From NCBI RefSeq assembly GCF_900103545.1, contig NZ_FNHH01000007.1, forward strand, positions 108,652 through 172,651: 64,000 bases of DNA, in the 5' to 3' direction. The notes under the pieces were generated by a model. It was not told the origin of the DNA, did no database searches, and saw only the letters and a program-made list of their open reading frames with translations. The position numbers and the translations under genes were made by a program. The stretch comes from Daejeonella rubra (GTDB lineage: Bacteria; Bacteroidota; Bacteroidia; Sphingobacteriales; Sphingobacteriaceae). This document shows positions 8,512 through 16,962 of this stretch, in pieces (the stretch's first letter is position 1; the number at the start of each line of letters is the position of its first letter).

Positions 8512-8817
8512 TCATGCGAAAGTTTTTGTGCCATTAAAGAGGATTTTATACTCCCTCAAAATCCTCTTCCTGGCAAATAAGAGATACATAAGTCCTGCTA
8601 TGTAGTTCAATACAATTAAACTTATTGTCCACATGATCTTCTCGAACATATTTATTCTGTTTGAATGGTATATTTCCTTAAGAGCCATAATGATGTATGT
8701 CAGGGTTAATGGAAGTATGACTATAATTAATAGGTTTCGGCCTGGTAAGTTCATAAAACCCATTATGATTTGTGCAAATAGCAATGTCAGGCTAAGGAGA
8801 AATGCTGTTTTAAACAT
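8512..8817 (-). CDS. Small membrane protein with PLDc_N-like domain
   Basis: The 101-residue protein has three hydrophobic segments (about 3-20, 26-45, 61-83). The last two, KIMWTISLIVLNYIAGLMYLLFARKR, match the pattern of the phospholipase D nuclease N-terminal (PLDc_N) domain, a short helical hairpin ending in a basic turn. Stand-alone PLDc_N proteins are common in Gram-positives and Bacteroidota and have no known activity. It sits alone between the SPFH gene and the DoxX pair. Confidence 0.6.
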   Translation of the reverse strand: MFKTAFLLSLTLLFAQIIMGFMNLPGRNLLIIVILPLTLTYIIMALKEIYHSNRINMFEKIMWTISLIVLNYIAGLMYLLFARKRILREYKILFNGTKTFA

Positions 8818-8923
8818 GGTATGGATTGTTCATATTAATACACCTGATTAATAAATATATCCTTTTTATATGTTTTATTTCTACCCAGCGCTGAAGATCC
8901 CTTGTAGCTGAAAATTATTCTGA

Positions 8924-9262
8924 TTACAGCCCTGAATAGAACAGGTAACTGTTTAACATGAAATAGGATAGAGCCGGTAACGATTGCCAGAAGCCATCTT
9001 TGATCTTCAGCCTGACACTAAAGCCAAATAACATTAAGATTGATAATCCTGCAGATGAAATTAATAGAATTGGATGAACCAGAAGTCCGACAATTAGTCC
9101 AATTCCTCCCAGCATCTGTAAAATACTCGTTAGTAAAGCAAATTTCTCCAGTCCATAGCGTTTGAATTCATCCTTCATATGACCGGAAGTGTAAAAGCTT
9201 AAACCATAGAATAGAAAAGAGAGTGCTGAAAACCAGGTAAGGATTAGATCTATCACATTCAT
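8924..9262 (-). CDS. DoxX-like family membrane protein (second of a tandem pair)
   Basis: 112 residues with four hydrophobic helices and the DoxX-like layout FYGLSFYTSGHMKDEFKRYGLEKFALLTSILQMLGGIGLIVGL. Members are small quinone-pathway or redox-linked membrane proteins of mostly unknown function. The ATG overlaps the stop codon of the neighbouring, related gene (shared base 9262), so the two are translationally coupled and probably form a heteromer. The shared motif EFKRYGL / EFKQYGL marks them as diverged paralogues. Confidence 0.75.
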   Translation of the reverse strand: MNVIDLILTWFSALSFLFYGLSFYTSGHMKDEFKRYGLEKFALLTSILQMLGGIGLIVGLLVHPILLISSAGLSILMLFGFSVRLKIKDGFWQSLPALSYFMLNSYLFYSGL

Positions 9263-9609
9263 TAAGTGATGATCTCAGCATGAAATCCGGCAATAAATAG
9301 AGAGATTATGAGAAGGATAAATGAGGGGATATGTTTCGAAATTGGATTTTTAATTTTGAAATGTGCAAGCTGTGCACAAATCATTAAAAATGCCATTAAA
9401 AGTGCAGAATAAAGCACCAGGTCCGGATACCAGATTCCAGCAATTAATAAGGTAGCCAGTGCTATTTTAGAAGCACCAACGATGTTTCTGATCAGATCTG
9501 GCAGACCATATTGCTTAAATTCCAGAACAATGTTATCGAATCTGAAGATCCAGACATAGGCTACAGATAAAGCAAGCAAGAGCTGGGCAATAATTACTAA
9601 ATTTTCCAT
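9262..9609 (-). CDS. DoxX-like family membrane protein (first of a tandem pair)
   Basis: 115 residues with four hydrophobic helices; EFKQYGLPDLIRNIVGASKIALATLLIAGI is the DoxX-type core and resembles EFKRYGLEKFALL of the following gene. The end of this frame touches the start of that gene. The function is unknown for the family; an association with thiosulfate oxidation (DoxD/DoxX) is known only for distant archaeal members and should not be carried over. A gap of about 185 bp upstream, AT-rich and without a gene, must hold the promoter. Confidence 0.75.
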   Translation of the reverse strand: MENLVIIAQLLLALSVAYVWIFRFDNIVLEFKQYGLPDLIRNIVGASKIALATLLIAGIWYPDLVLYSALLMAFLMICAQLAHFKIKNPISKHIPSFILLIISLFIAGFHAEIIT

Positions 9610-9794
9610 GTTATTGTATTTGATGTTCTCAGGTCTATTGGCTTTCAGGTTTATGCCCTTCTGAGCCAGAATAAATTAGTCTATATTTTTTCGTCAGGAT
9701 TGATTCCTTTTTGGAATTAATTTAAAGCAGAGTGAAGGTATATATAGTATATGAATAATTTACCTGCTGATGATTTATTAAAATGTCATGTAAA

Positions 9795-10268
9795 TCAATG
9801 GTCGTAGCTCACTACTCTGGAGATCTTCCATAGTCCGTCTTTTTTCTGCCAGATCATCAGAAATTTGAAGGTTCCGACCTCCTCTTTGCCGTTTTCAAAA
9901 TGACGAAATTGATGTGACCCGATCTGAATTGCACCATAGCCTTTTATTGGATGGACTTCCAGGCTTCCTTTTACTAATTCCCTGCTGAGCTTATTTTCAT
10001 TCCGGAAGGTATTCCCGAAATTTTCAAATACAGTTTTGTAGGATATAAGTCCGCCGTTATCCTGAAACCATTCCAGATCCTCAGTGAACATTGCCTTGAA
10101 TGTAACCATATCCTGCTTATTGAAGGCATTGAACATAATACTATCGGCACGTTCAATTTCTTTATATAATTCCTGAGATGTGACAGCAACTTTCTTTTCC
10201 TGTGCAGCGACAGACATCGTCATTAAAACTGCTAATAATATAGTGTGGAATATAACTTTCAATTTCAT
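9795..10268 (-). CDS. Secreted NTF2-like (DUF4440) protein
   Basis: From the ATG at 10268 the 157-residue protein begins with a Sec signal (MKLKVIFHTILLAVLMTMSV, cleaved after AAQ); the ATG at 10295 would put nine extra residues in front and is not favoured. The mature part has the cone-shaped NTF2/SnoaL fold pattern of DUF4440: an early helix ELYKEIERADSIMFNAFNKQ, DLEWFQDNGG, and a C-terminal WQKKDGLWKISRVVSY strand pair. Members serve as small-molecule pockets or enzymes of varied type. It is not in an obvious operon. A second NTF2-like gene follows at 10505, encoding a lipoprotein. Confidence 0.8.
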   Translation of the reverse strand: MKLKVIFHTILLAVLMTMSVAAQEKKVAVTSQELYKEIERADSIMFNAFNKQDMVTFKAMFTEDLEWFQDNGGLISYKTVFENFGNTFRNENKLSRELVKGSLEVHPIKGYGAIQIGSHQFRHFENGKEEVGTFKFLMIWQKKDGLWKISRVVSYDH

Positions 10269-10504
10269 GGGAATTATTTTTGTTATGATGAACAAAGGTT
10301 TGCATTTGTTACGCAGCTAATCCCTTAATTGTTGAATCTTTAGCATCCATGGTTATTGCCATACTCATAGTCATTTATTAAGAATTCAATAGGATGCCAG
10401 CAGAGATAAATTTTGACCCGCAAAAAAGATGGAGCCGGCGCTAAAGACTCCATCTAAATTTCTTAATGTTGGAAGGCACTGAAACTTCCAAAGCATTATC
10501 TCAA

Positions 10505-10999
10505 TTACATAGCTGGTTTTGCCGGCATGGAGCTTACGCTCATATCACGAATACATATATATTTACCATCACGCTTTTCGAAAACTGACATAAAATGTCC
10601 CTTATCTACTTCTTTACCGGCTGTATCTGTTTTTGTCCAGGTCCCAACTTCAACTGCCTGCATTCCTTCTGCAAAAACATCAACTATGGAGTACGAATAA
10701 ACATCGCCTGAAGTGTCATTAGCAATACGCGAAGCGATTTTTTCCTTGATTGCTGCTTTACCTACAGTTGGTTCTTCATTAGAACTATAATTTATTGCGT
10801 CATCGCTGTAATAGGCGGCGATTGCATCCGCATCTTTGGCTTTTTCTCCAGCTGCGTAGCCATCTTCTAATTTCTGAATTTCAACTTTAACTGAATCCAG
10901 ATTTAATGCAGTTTCCGGAGCTTTTGTAGTGTTCGTGCAGGATGCAAAAAGGAAGGCCGAAATTGCAAAAAATGCGGTTAATTGTGTTTTGATTTTCAT
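10505..10999 (-). CDS. NTF2-like (DUF4440) lipoprotein
   Basis: 164 residues with a lipoprotein signal: the lipobox LFASC puts the lipidated cysteine at position 21 and is followed by a TNTT linker. The mature domain contains the SnoaL/DUF4440 features DGYAAGEKAKDADAIAAYYS (helix 1 to strand 1), VEVGTWTKTDTAGKEVDKGH and FEKRDGKYICIRDMS. It should be anchored at the outer or inner membrane facing the periplasm. Similar fold to the gene at 9795 but low identity, so not a recent copy. Ligand unknown. Confidence 0.82.
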   Translation of the reverse strand: MKIKTQLTAFFAISAFLFASCTNTTKAPETALNLDSVKVEIQKLEDGYAAGEKAKDADAIAAYYSDDAINYSSNEEPTVGKAAIKEKIASRIANDTSGDVYSYSIVDVFAEGMQAVEVGTWTKTDTAGKEVDKGHFMSVFEKRDGKYICIRDMSVSSMPAKPAM

Positions 11000-11175
11000 A
11001 ATATTTCGTTTAGGTTAATTAAAATATTATAGAAGGTAATAATAAAATTATTGATAATCAGCTGTTTATAAAATAATTAAAATATTTTATAGGTCAAAAT
11101 ATAAATACAGTATAGGTTTTAGTTAAAACTATTTCAATCATATTTTCTGCATACTGTCTTGCTATTTATTCTGCA

Positions 11176-12234
11176 TCAGAATTTAAGTACTATATTCGAA
11201 GTAAGTGAATAGTTCTTGCTAGAATTGTTACTGAACTCCCTTTCTCCTGCATGGTAGACCTTGCCTTCGATCCTGAATTGAAGTTTTTTGCTTATTTGAT
11301 AGTCGAAATTGCCCGAAATGCCTGATACTCTTAGCCCATAAAGAGTATTTGTTGCAATGATGATGCGGTTCTTATCGTTGTAATATTCTCCCCGTATGGC
11401 CAGTTTAATCTGCTTACTGGCCGAATATCTCATAATCAATACCGGCGAATACCAGATTCCGTAATCGCTGCTGTTGTATTTGTCGTTGCCTATATCAAAA
11501 CCGGCAATCATGCCAAGTTTTTTGCTCATATCAAATTGCATATATAGATTATGAAATGTTCTTATTGCACTATAATTATTTTGAATGTCTGTACCCGTGA
11601 AGTTGCTATAGTTCAGAAGTAATTTTTCGGAAGGCTTATAGTTTACCTGGATACCAAATGAAGGCTTTTGAACTAAATTAAGTTTCTTAACTCTTTGCCA
11701 TCCGTTTAAAACCAAAAATGCCAGATTGAGATTTCCTTTTTTTGTTGAATAGCTTAGTTTGATCCCTGTTTCGTAATAGGGAGAATTTTCAGCCAGAATA
11801 CTTCTGGTTAGAGTCCAGCAGTCGGCACTGATTGCACTTTCAAATCCAATATGGGAAGGCAGGATGCCTGCATCTAACCATAAGTTATTTTCCTTTGATA
11901 ATTTAACCCCAATATTGGCTTCATACAGATGTCGGGCCCAGGCTGGCTCTGCACTAAGATTGTATCTTGAATAATTACCTGCCATTAAACCCAGATTTGC
12001 CCTGATATTTGTGGCCGAATAATTTGTTTTAAACAGAATGAGGTTTGCATTAATCTCATTATGCCTTTTGTGATTATAAATAAAATTCGGTTTTTCATGA
12101 TTTGCAGGTTTCGCAAAATCATAGCTGTAGTATAATTCAGCATAGGCACTAAATGTCAGATTTTTCAGCGAGTCATTCTGGGCAAATATGCTGGCCGACT
12201 GAAGAATAAAAACGATCAATAATATTATTTTCAT
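11176..12234 (-). CDS. Porin-like outer-membrane beta-barrel protein (BBP2 type)
   Basis: From the ATG at 12234 (352 aa) the sequence begins with a signal peptide (MKIILLIVFILQSASIFAQ); an upstream ATG at 12255 adds seven residues. The mature chain is a run of alternating hydrophobic/polar strands with aromatic girdles (FSAYAELYYSYDFAKPANHE, YEANIGVKLSKENNLWLDAG, GFESAISADCWTLTRSI) and a C-terminal phenylalanine (LTSNIVLKF), as in the putative beta-barrel porin-2 family. It probably forms an outer-membrane pore or assembly barrel. It follows the amidohydrolase gene by about 90 bp in the same direction, which may mean shared substrate handling; that is only an inference. Confidence 0.75.
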   Translation of the reverse strand: MKIILLIVFILQSASIFAQNDSLKNLTFSAYAELYYSYDFAKPANHEKPNFIYNHKRHNEINANLILFKTNYSATNIRANLGLMAGNYSRYNLSAEPAWARHLYEANIGVKLSKENNLWLDAGILPSHIGFESAISADCWTLTRSILAENSPYYETGIKLSYSTKKGNLNLAFLVLNGWQRVKKLNLVQKPSFGIQVNYKPSEKLLLNYSNFTGTDIQNNYSAIRTFHNLYMQFDMSKKLGMIAGFDIGNDKYNSSDYGIWYSPVLIMRYSASKQIKLAIRGEYYNDKNRIIIATNTLYGLRVSGISGNFDYQISKKLQFRIEGKVYHAGEREFSNNSSKNYSLTSNIVLKF

Positions 12235-12324
12235 TTGACCTGGTTTCATCTTCATCTGGATTCAGGCTTTCCTATACTTTATTTACGGTTTTTGAATGAT
12301 TTTTTCAAAACAGACGACATGGAT

Positions 12325-13614
12325 TTATCGGACAAATACACCGTTTATCATCACTTTCTCAATATTTCTCATCACTTTGATATCTTCCAGTGGATTTCCT
12401 TTCACCAGGATCAGATCAGCGAGCTTTCCTTTTTCGATGCTACCTAAGTAATTATCAATCCTGAAGAAACGTGCATTTTCCATGGTGGCGGCATGAATGA
12501 CCGCTGCGTTTGATATTCCGCTTTCCACAAAAAGCTCCATCTCCCGCTGATAAGCCCAACCTTTTTCGGCATATGGGACCATTGAATGTGAACCAACTAC
12601 AATATTTACCCCCTCTTTTTGAAGTTTTGCCGTTAGTTTCATCATCTTATCGAATCCTTTCAGCTTGATGCTGTCAATGGTGCCCGGTCCGGACTGGTAT
12701 TCAAAAACTGCCAGGGTCGGACTTACAAATGTGCCTTTTCTGACGAGAAAGCGGGTTAGGCTGTCTGCCGCCGGAGAGTTTAAATCAATTGCTGCCCAGG
12801 ATTCATAGCGGCCTTGTTTCCGGTAATTATTATCGGCAAGCATACCCTGACGATATTTTTCGGCCTCGCGTTTTGGTGTGAGTGACAATCCGAATGAAGT
12901 AATGTGTTCAATTCCATCCAGGCCAGCTTCAATGGCATGTTTCGCTTCAGTAATTTCCAAATGTCCGGTAACCGGAATCCCGCGTTTATGCGCCGCATCG
13001 GTGATCGCTTTTATCATTCCTGGTGGCGTTCTGAAATAGATCTTAATAACTGTAGAGCCCTGATCCGCAACTTCGTTCACTTGTCTGACTGCTTCTGCTT
13101 CATCACGAACAACATAGGCATCATTAGGGTATGCAGGTGGCGAACCATCCAGATGCGGACCGCTTAAAAAAAGTCTTGGATTGTACTTGCCGGATTTTCG
13201 TACCTGATCATACACTTCGATCCATAGTCCGGGATCACGAATTGAAGTAATGCCATTTTGCAGAAATATTGAGGGAAGGTCTTCTGCACCATCGATGTGG
13301 AAATGTGAATCTATAAGGCCAGGTAAAAGTGACATGCCTTTTCCCTGAATGATTTTAGCTCCCTCAGGGATCTGAATACTTTTTGATGGTCCTGCTGCAA
13401 TAATTTTATCCCCTTTAACCAGCACTGAAGCATTTGGAATCGCTTTTCCACCATTCCCGTCAATCAGATTAACATCGACTATGGCTATGGTCCCGGTTCC
13501 CCGGGGTAACTCAGCCTCATTAAGTGGTTTGATAGTTTTTTGTACTGGTTTTTGTGCGAAAAGTGCGGTTGCCAGAAATATAAGTACAAGAAGCAGGATG
13601 AGTAAGCGTTTCAT
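12325..13614 (-). CDS. Secreted amidohydrolase family metallohydrolase
   Basis: The 429-residue protein has a signal peptide (residues 1-20, ending LATALFA) and the split beta-sandwich plus TIM barrel of amidohydrolases. The HxH pair is His104 and His106 (IDSHFHIDG), the lysine that is usually carboxylated is in STVIKIYFR, and later histidines are in VTGHLEI and GIEHITSFG. At the usual site of the metal-coordinating aspartate (GTDxxxP in many relatives) this protein reads VVGSHSMVPYAEKG, so the aspartate is absent. The C-terminus GSIEKGKLADLILVKGNPLE is the normal closing strand. Prolidase-, imidazolonepropionase- or lactonase-like activity is possible; the changed motif makes the chemistry uncertain. 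Confidence 0.82.
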   Translation of the reverse strand: MKRLLILLLVLIFLATALFAQKPVQKTIKPLNEAELPRGTGTIAIVDVNLIDGNGGKAIPNASVLVKGDKIIAAGPSKSIQIPEGAKIIQGKGMSLLPGLIDSHFHIDGAEDLPSIFLQNGITSIRDPGLWIEVYDQVRKSGKYNPRLFLSGPHLDGSPPAYPNDAYVVRDEAEAVRQVNEVADQGSTVIKIYFRTPPGMIKAITDAAHKRGIPVTGHLEITEAKHAIEAGLDGIEHITSFGLSLTPKREAEKYRQGMLADNNYRKQGRYESWAAIDLNSPAADSLTRFLVRKGTFVSPTLAVFEYQSGPGTIDSIKLKGFDKMMKLTAKLQKEGVNIVVGSHSMVPYAEKGWAYQREMELFVESGISNAAVIHAATMENARFFRIDNYLGSIEKGKLADLILVKGNPLEDIKVMRNIEKVMINGVFVR

Positions 13615-13982
13615 GCAGCGTTGGTTTTAGGTTTTATGTTTTGGAAAAATAAAGATAATCCGGAGTATAATTATGGGTTGACCAATATTTTTGCGGGTTT
13701 ATTTTTCTTCAGTCTTTGTAATTTTTTTAAAACCATAATTGTAGTTAAGATGTACAAAATGACCCGAATCTTAGAATACCATTCCGTTTTGTCTTTACCT
13801 GCTTTAATTGAGAATTTATAATCTATTTTTAATCAAATAGTTGCAGTGATACTGAATAGCTAAATTTAGAATCTAATTCTTTTATATTTCTTATAAGTAA
13901 GATCCAAAAATAATTTGGATACTGAAATCCTTAATTATTTCATAGGGATTATCTTCCTATGAAATAATTGATTCACGTTGAA
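13615..13982. other. AT-rich intergenic region, no convincing gene
   Basis: The stretch between the amidohydrolase start and the stop of the SRPBCC-VOC gene is AT-rich. A 66-codon plus-strand frame at 13621-13821 has no signal, motif or start context that supports it. The only structured element is the hairpin at 13933-13969. The amidohydrolase promoter should lie in the left part. Confidence 0.5.
13933..13969. terminator. Perfect 14-bp hairpin downstream of the SRPBCC-VOC gene
   Basis: The arms AATTATTTCATAGG (13933-13946) and CCTATGAAATAATT (13956-13969) are perfectly complementary around a 9-nt loop. The hairpin begins 14 bp after the minus-strand stop codon, the place of a terminator or RNA-stabilising stem. 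No clean U-tract follows, so intrinsic termination is likely but not certain. Confidence 0.5.
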
Positions 13983-14954
13983 TTAGCCGTTTTTGGTGTT
14001 ATAGTTTACCATCCAATTGATGCCATATCTATCTGAGAAACTTCCAAAGTAAGCTCCCCAGAACATGTCCTGCAATGGCATAGTAATATTTCCACCAGCT
14101 GATAGTTCTTCGAAAATCCGCTTCGTTTCTTCCTTCGTTTCTGGCTCTAATGATATATGCATATTATTCCCCTGAATTACGGTAAATCCCATTTCTTTTG
14201 GAGCATCAGTCCCCATAAGGATATGATTGCCTGTTATTGGTAATTCAATGTGAATCACCATGTTTTTTACAGCATCAGCTATAGGCGGATGATCTGCATC
14301 GGCTGGCAAATCCCCAAATCGCTGGATACCATTTCCGCTAAATTCTGTTTTAAATACTGATTTGTAAAATAAGAATGCTTCTTCTGTATTTCCGGCAAAG
14401 TTCAGGTAAGTACAGACTCTTTCTTTGTTGTTGGTACGTAACTCGTTCCTGAGTTTGAACTGTGTTTCAAGATATTGATCAAGATTACTCAATGCCGCAG
14501 TGAAGCCTTCTTTGAATCCTAACTGGATGATCTTTTCCAGATCAGTAAGCTCCTTATATTCTACTACAATATCTACGGTGGTCTTATCCGCATTTTCGCT
14601 GAATGAACTCGTCCAGAGAGAACGCGGGAATTCTATATTGATATTCCCGTCCTCATCGCAAAAAGCGTCTAATCCCGAAAAACTTTTCAGGATATCTATA
14701 TTTTTATAATCAGCCCTGCACCAGTGTACTGTACCTTCAGGCCCTATCATCGAATAAAACCAGGAACCGCCTTCCCTGAAGTCCATCGATTTCGTTTTTG
14801 TCTTATAAGGTTTAGGCGCCCACCACAGGTCGAGTAGTTCGGGTTTTGTCCAGCAATCCCAGACTAATCCAATGTTCGCTGCAAATTCTCTCTTAATTTC
14901 AACGGTTTTGTTTTCCTTATTTATGGAAAAATTGAATAATAGATTATTGTTCAT
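13983..14954 (-). CDS. SRPBCC (AHSA1) - VOC (PhnB-like) fusion protein
   Basis: 323 residues with two domains. Residues 10-150 are an AHSA1-type START/SRPBCC barrel (VEIKREFAANIGLVWDCWTK, WWAPKPYKTK, DFREGGSWFYSMIGPEG). Residues 178-320 are a PhnB-like glyoxalase/VOC domain (CTYLNFAGNTEEAFLFYKSV, HILMGTDAPKEMG, WGAYFGSFSDRYGINWMVNY). Both are often separate neighbouring genes; here they are one chain. Its start overlaps the end of the ArsR gene by 11 bp, so the regulator and fusion protein form one autoregulated unit. AHSA1 proteins bind hydrophobic ligands and PhnB-type VOC domains often lack catalytic metal; the joint role is unknown. Confidence 0.85.
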   Translation of the reverse strand: MNNNLLFNFSINKENKTVEIKREFAANIGLVWDCWTKPELLDLWWAPKPYKTKTKSMDFREGGSWFYSMIGPEGTVHWCRADYKNIDILKSFSGLDAFCDEDGNINIEFPRSLWTSSFSENADKTTVDIVVEYKELTDLEKIIQLGFKEGFTAALSNLDQYLETQFKLRNELRTNNKERVCTYLNFAGNTEEAFLFYKSVFKTEFSGNGIQRFGDLPADADHPPIADAVKNMVIHIELPITGNHILMGTDAPKEMGFTVIQGNNMHISLEPETKEETKRIFEELSAGGNITMPLQDMFWGAYFGSFSDRYGINWMVNYNTKNG

Positions 14955-15270
14955 TTTCTCTATTTTTTAATGTTAACAATACATTATCAAGTTCGATGAA
15001 ACGGTTTTCCCAGATCTTTCTGAACTTTTCAAGCCATTCATCAATTTCTTTCATTTTGCTGATTTCAAGTTGATAGTAAATTTCTCTGCCCTGTACTTCC
15101 TGTTTTACAAGCTGGCACTCATTCAGAATCCGTAAATGTTTGGAAATAGCTTGCCGGCTGGTGTCAAAGTGTTCTGCAAGTGCATTGGGTGTCATTGCCT
15201 GCAGGGCAATAAGTCCGATAATAGCCCTTCTGGTAGGGTCGGCAATAGCCTGAAAAACATCTCTTCTCAT
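14944..15270 (-). CDS. ArsR family HTH transcriptional regulator
   Basis: The 108-residue winged-helix protein begins MRRDVFQAIADPTRRAIIGL and contains the recognition helix FDTSRQAISKHLRIL, typical of the ArsR subgroup that sits upstream of AHSA1/SRPBCC genes. There is no CxC metal site in helix 3, so it is not an arsenic sensor; the ligand is probably organic. A palindrome over the -7 element of its own promoter (15299-15316) indicates autorepression. It overlaps the downstream fusion gene by 11 bp. Confidence 0.9.
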   Translation of the reverse strand: MRRDVFQAIADPTRRAIIGLIALQAMTPNALAEHFDTSRQAISKHLRILNECQLVKQEVQGREIYYQLEISKMKEIDEWLEKFRKIWENRFIELDNVLLTLKNRENEQ

Positions 15271-15298
15271 TTATTAAACTATTTTATGAAATCAATCG

Positions 15299-15316
15299 GT
15301 TGCAAATATACGCAAC
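15299..15316. promoter_or_regulatory. Candidate ArsR operator
   Basis: The 18-bp sequence GTTGCAAATATACGCAAC is an interrupted palindrome (GTTGC ... GCAAC with a central ATAT) that covers the -7 element of the promoter driving the ArsR gene. A dimeric ArsR protein bound here would block initiation. The position and symmetry are seen directly; the binding is inferred. Confidence 0.6.
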
Positions 15317-15332
15317 TATTCGGTTTCGCAAA
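15303..15332 (-). promoter_or_regulatory. Bacteroidota-type promoter of the ArsR/SRPBCC-VOC operon
   Basis: On the minus strand a -7 element TATATTTG (TAnnTTTG consensus) lies at 15310-15303 and a -33 TTTG at 15332-15329, separated by 18 bp. The start codon at 15270 is 32 bp downstream. Spacing and sequence match the primary sigma factor consensus of the phylum. Confidence 0.65.
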
Positions 15333-15338
15333 ATATTT

Positions 15339-16739
15339 TTAAGCAGTTTTTTGTTTTTTGAAATAATAATAAACCGGAACACCGCTGAAAATAAACAACA
15401 ATCCTACTAAGGACTGTTCGGGCTGGACCCATATTGTATTGATGCTTAGCACAATAGAAAAAAATAACAAAGCGAGGGGAATAAAGGGATACCCGACAAC
15501 TCTTGTTTTGATTGTTCCGTTTCTTTTTAGTTTAAGTACTGCAAATGCCAGCAGTCCGTAAAAAATGAAGTTCAGAAAAATCACCATGTTGGTGAGGATC
15601 TCAAATGAACCCGAAATGAGCAATACAATACTAAAGATCATCATGTAGATCAGGGATATATGTGGTGTCCTGAATTTTGGATGCACCTTTTGCAAATGAC
15701 TGAAAAGAAAACCTTCCTGGGCCATGCGATAGAATTTTCGCGGGGCGGTGACAACATTACTATTCAGTGCACCGAAAACACAGATGACAAGCAGGATCAC
15801 AAGCATTACCTTCCCATAGGTTCCGAGTAAGGTTTCAGCTACAACTAATGCTCCGATCTGATTCTCGTCAACAGCTCTGAGCTGATCAAGAGAGAGCACA
15901 TTCATGTAAGAATAATTAAGTAAGGTATACATCAAGGCAACCAGTGATAAGCCGATCATCAGCGCCAGGGGTAGATTACGTTTGGGATTAATGATCTCGC
16001 CTGAGATATTGGTGGCTGTTTCCCACCCATTATATGCCCAGAATGCACTTAACATGGCCGCAAAGAATGCACTGAAAAATAACATCCCGGATGGTTCCTG
16101 AACGGTATCGATCAGACTGCTTTCATTCAGCACTTCGGGACCTGTATAACTAATGCCCACAACGATAAGCACAAGAATCCCTCCAATTTTTGCGCTTGTT
16201 ATGATGGAGTTGAACACCCCGCTTTCACGGGATCCTAAAGAATTGATCCCTGTAAGAACCATAATGGCCGCAATTCCGGCCAGCTTCACTCCTGAATTGG
16301 CGAAGGGGAAAATAAAACCTAAAATAGAAAAGTCTTTCCAGGCATCTAAGGGATTTGCTAATAGGAAAAAGGAATTTATAATTTCTCCGAAGAGAAAGGC
16401 GAGTGCAGCAATGGCAGCGGGACTAATAATAATAAAATCGGCCCATCCTGAAACAAAAGCAAGAAAATTACCAAATGATAACCTGAAATATTCATAAAAG
16501 CCTCCGGATTCTTCGGTCAGTGAAGCTAAAGCACTCACGGTGAATGCACCAAACAAGCTGATCACACCCGCCAAAGCCCAGGCCATTAAGATCGAACTTT
16601 CATCCAATCCAGTTTGCGACATGGGTACGATCTTCTTAAATACCCCGCTCCCAATTACTATCCCGACTACCATTAATGTGCTCGCGAAAAGTCCTAATGT
16701 TCTCCTTAGTGATGCTTCAGGTTTTGTTTTTTCATTCAT
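15339..16739 (-). CDS. APC family amino acid permease
   Basis: 466 residues with about twelve membrane helices. Helix 1 holds the APC substrate-binding glycines (VGIVIGSGVFKK), helix 2/3 reads SLTEESGGFYEYFRLSFGNF, and FWAYNGWETATNISGEI in helix 6 is the hallmark of LAT/amino acid-polyamine antiporters. It imports or exchanges amino acids across the inner membrane; the substrate cannot be chosen from sequence alone. The gene stands alone, 69 bp upstream (in genome order right) of the ArsR promoter, and a 9-bp inverted repeat lies in its own upstream region at 16831-16854. Confidence 0.88.
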   Translation of the reverse strand: MNEKTKPEASLRRTLGLFASTLMVVGIVIGSGVFKKIVPMSQTGLDESSILMAWALAGVISLFGAFTVSALASLTEESGGFYEYFRLSFGNFLAFVSGWADFIIISPAAIAALAFLFGEIINSFFLLANPLDAWKDFSILGFIFPFANSGVKLAGIAAIMVLTGINSLGSRESGVFNSIITSAKIGGILVLIVVGISYTGPEVLNESSLIDTVQEPSGMLFFSAFFAAMLSAFWAYNGWETATNISGEIINPKRNLPLALMIGLSLVALMYTLLNYSYMNVLSLDQLRAVDENQIGALVVAETLLGTYGKVMLVILLVICVFGALNSNVVTAPRKFYRMAQEGFLFSHLQKVHPKFRTPHISLIYMMIFSIVLLISGSFEILTNMVIFLNFIFYGLLAFAVLKLKRNGTIKTRVVGYPFIPLALLFFSIVLSINTIWVQPEQSLVGLLFIFSGVPVYYYFKKQKTA

Positions 16740-16830
16740 GGTATTTCCTTGATATTTTAAGATCTATTTCCTGGGTTTGATATAGTTCATAGCAACAAGA
16801 TAATCAGGTATATACAAGCAATTTAGAAAA

Positions 16831-16854
16831 TATGTTGGTGAAAATACCAACATA
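16831..16854. promoter_or_regulatory. Inverted repeat upstream of the APC permease
   Basis: TATGTTGGT and ACCAACATA form perfect 9-bp arms around a 6-nt spacer, 92 bp upstream of the minus-strand permease start and 109 bp upstream of the divergent plus-strand gene. The symmetry fits a dimeric operator or an mRNA hairpin in the permease leader. No known regulator consensus was recognised. Confidence 0.4.
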
Positions 16855-16962
16855 GGAGTAGAGATCACGCTTTGACCTGTCCATCAAATTGATTTTATAC
16901 TAATTAAAGCTTACATTACATATGAGAAAAAGTATAATAGAATAACTAAACAATAAAATCAT

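Noticed and set aside
13621..13821. 66-codon plus-strand frame in the gap after the amidohydrolase start
   Set aside because: No family, no signal peptide with a clear cleavage site and no ribosome site; it lies where the amidohydrolase promoter is expected.
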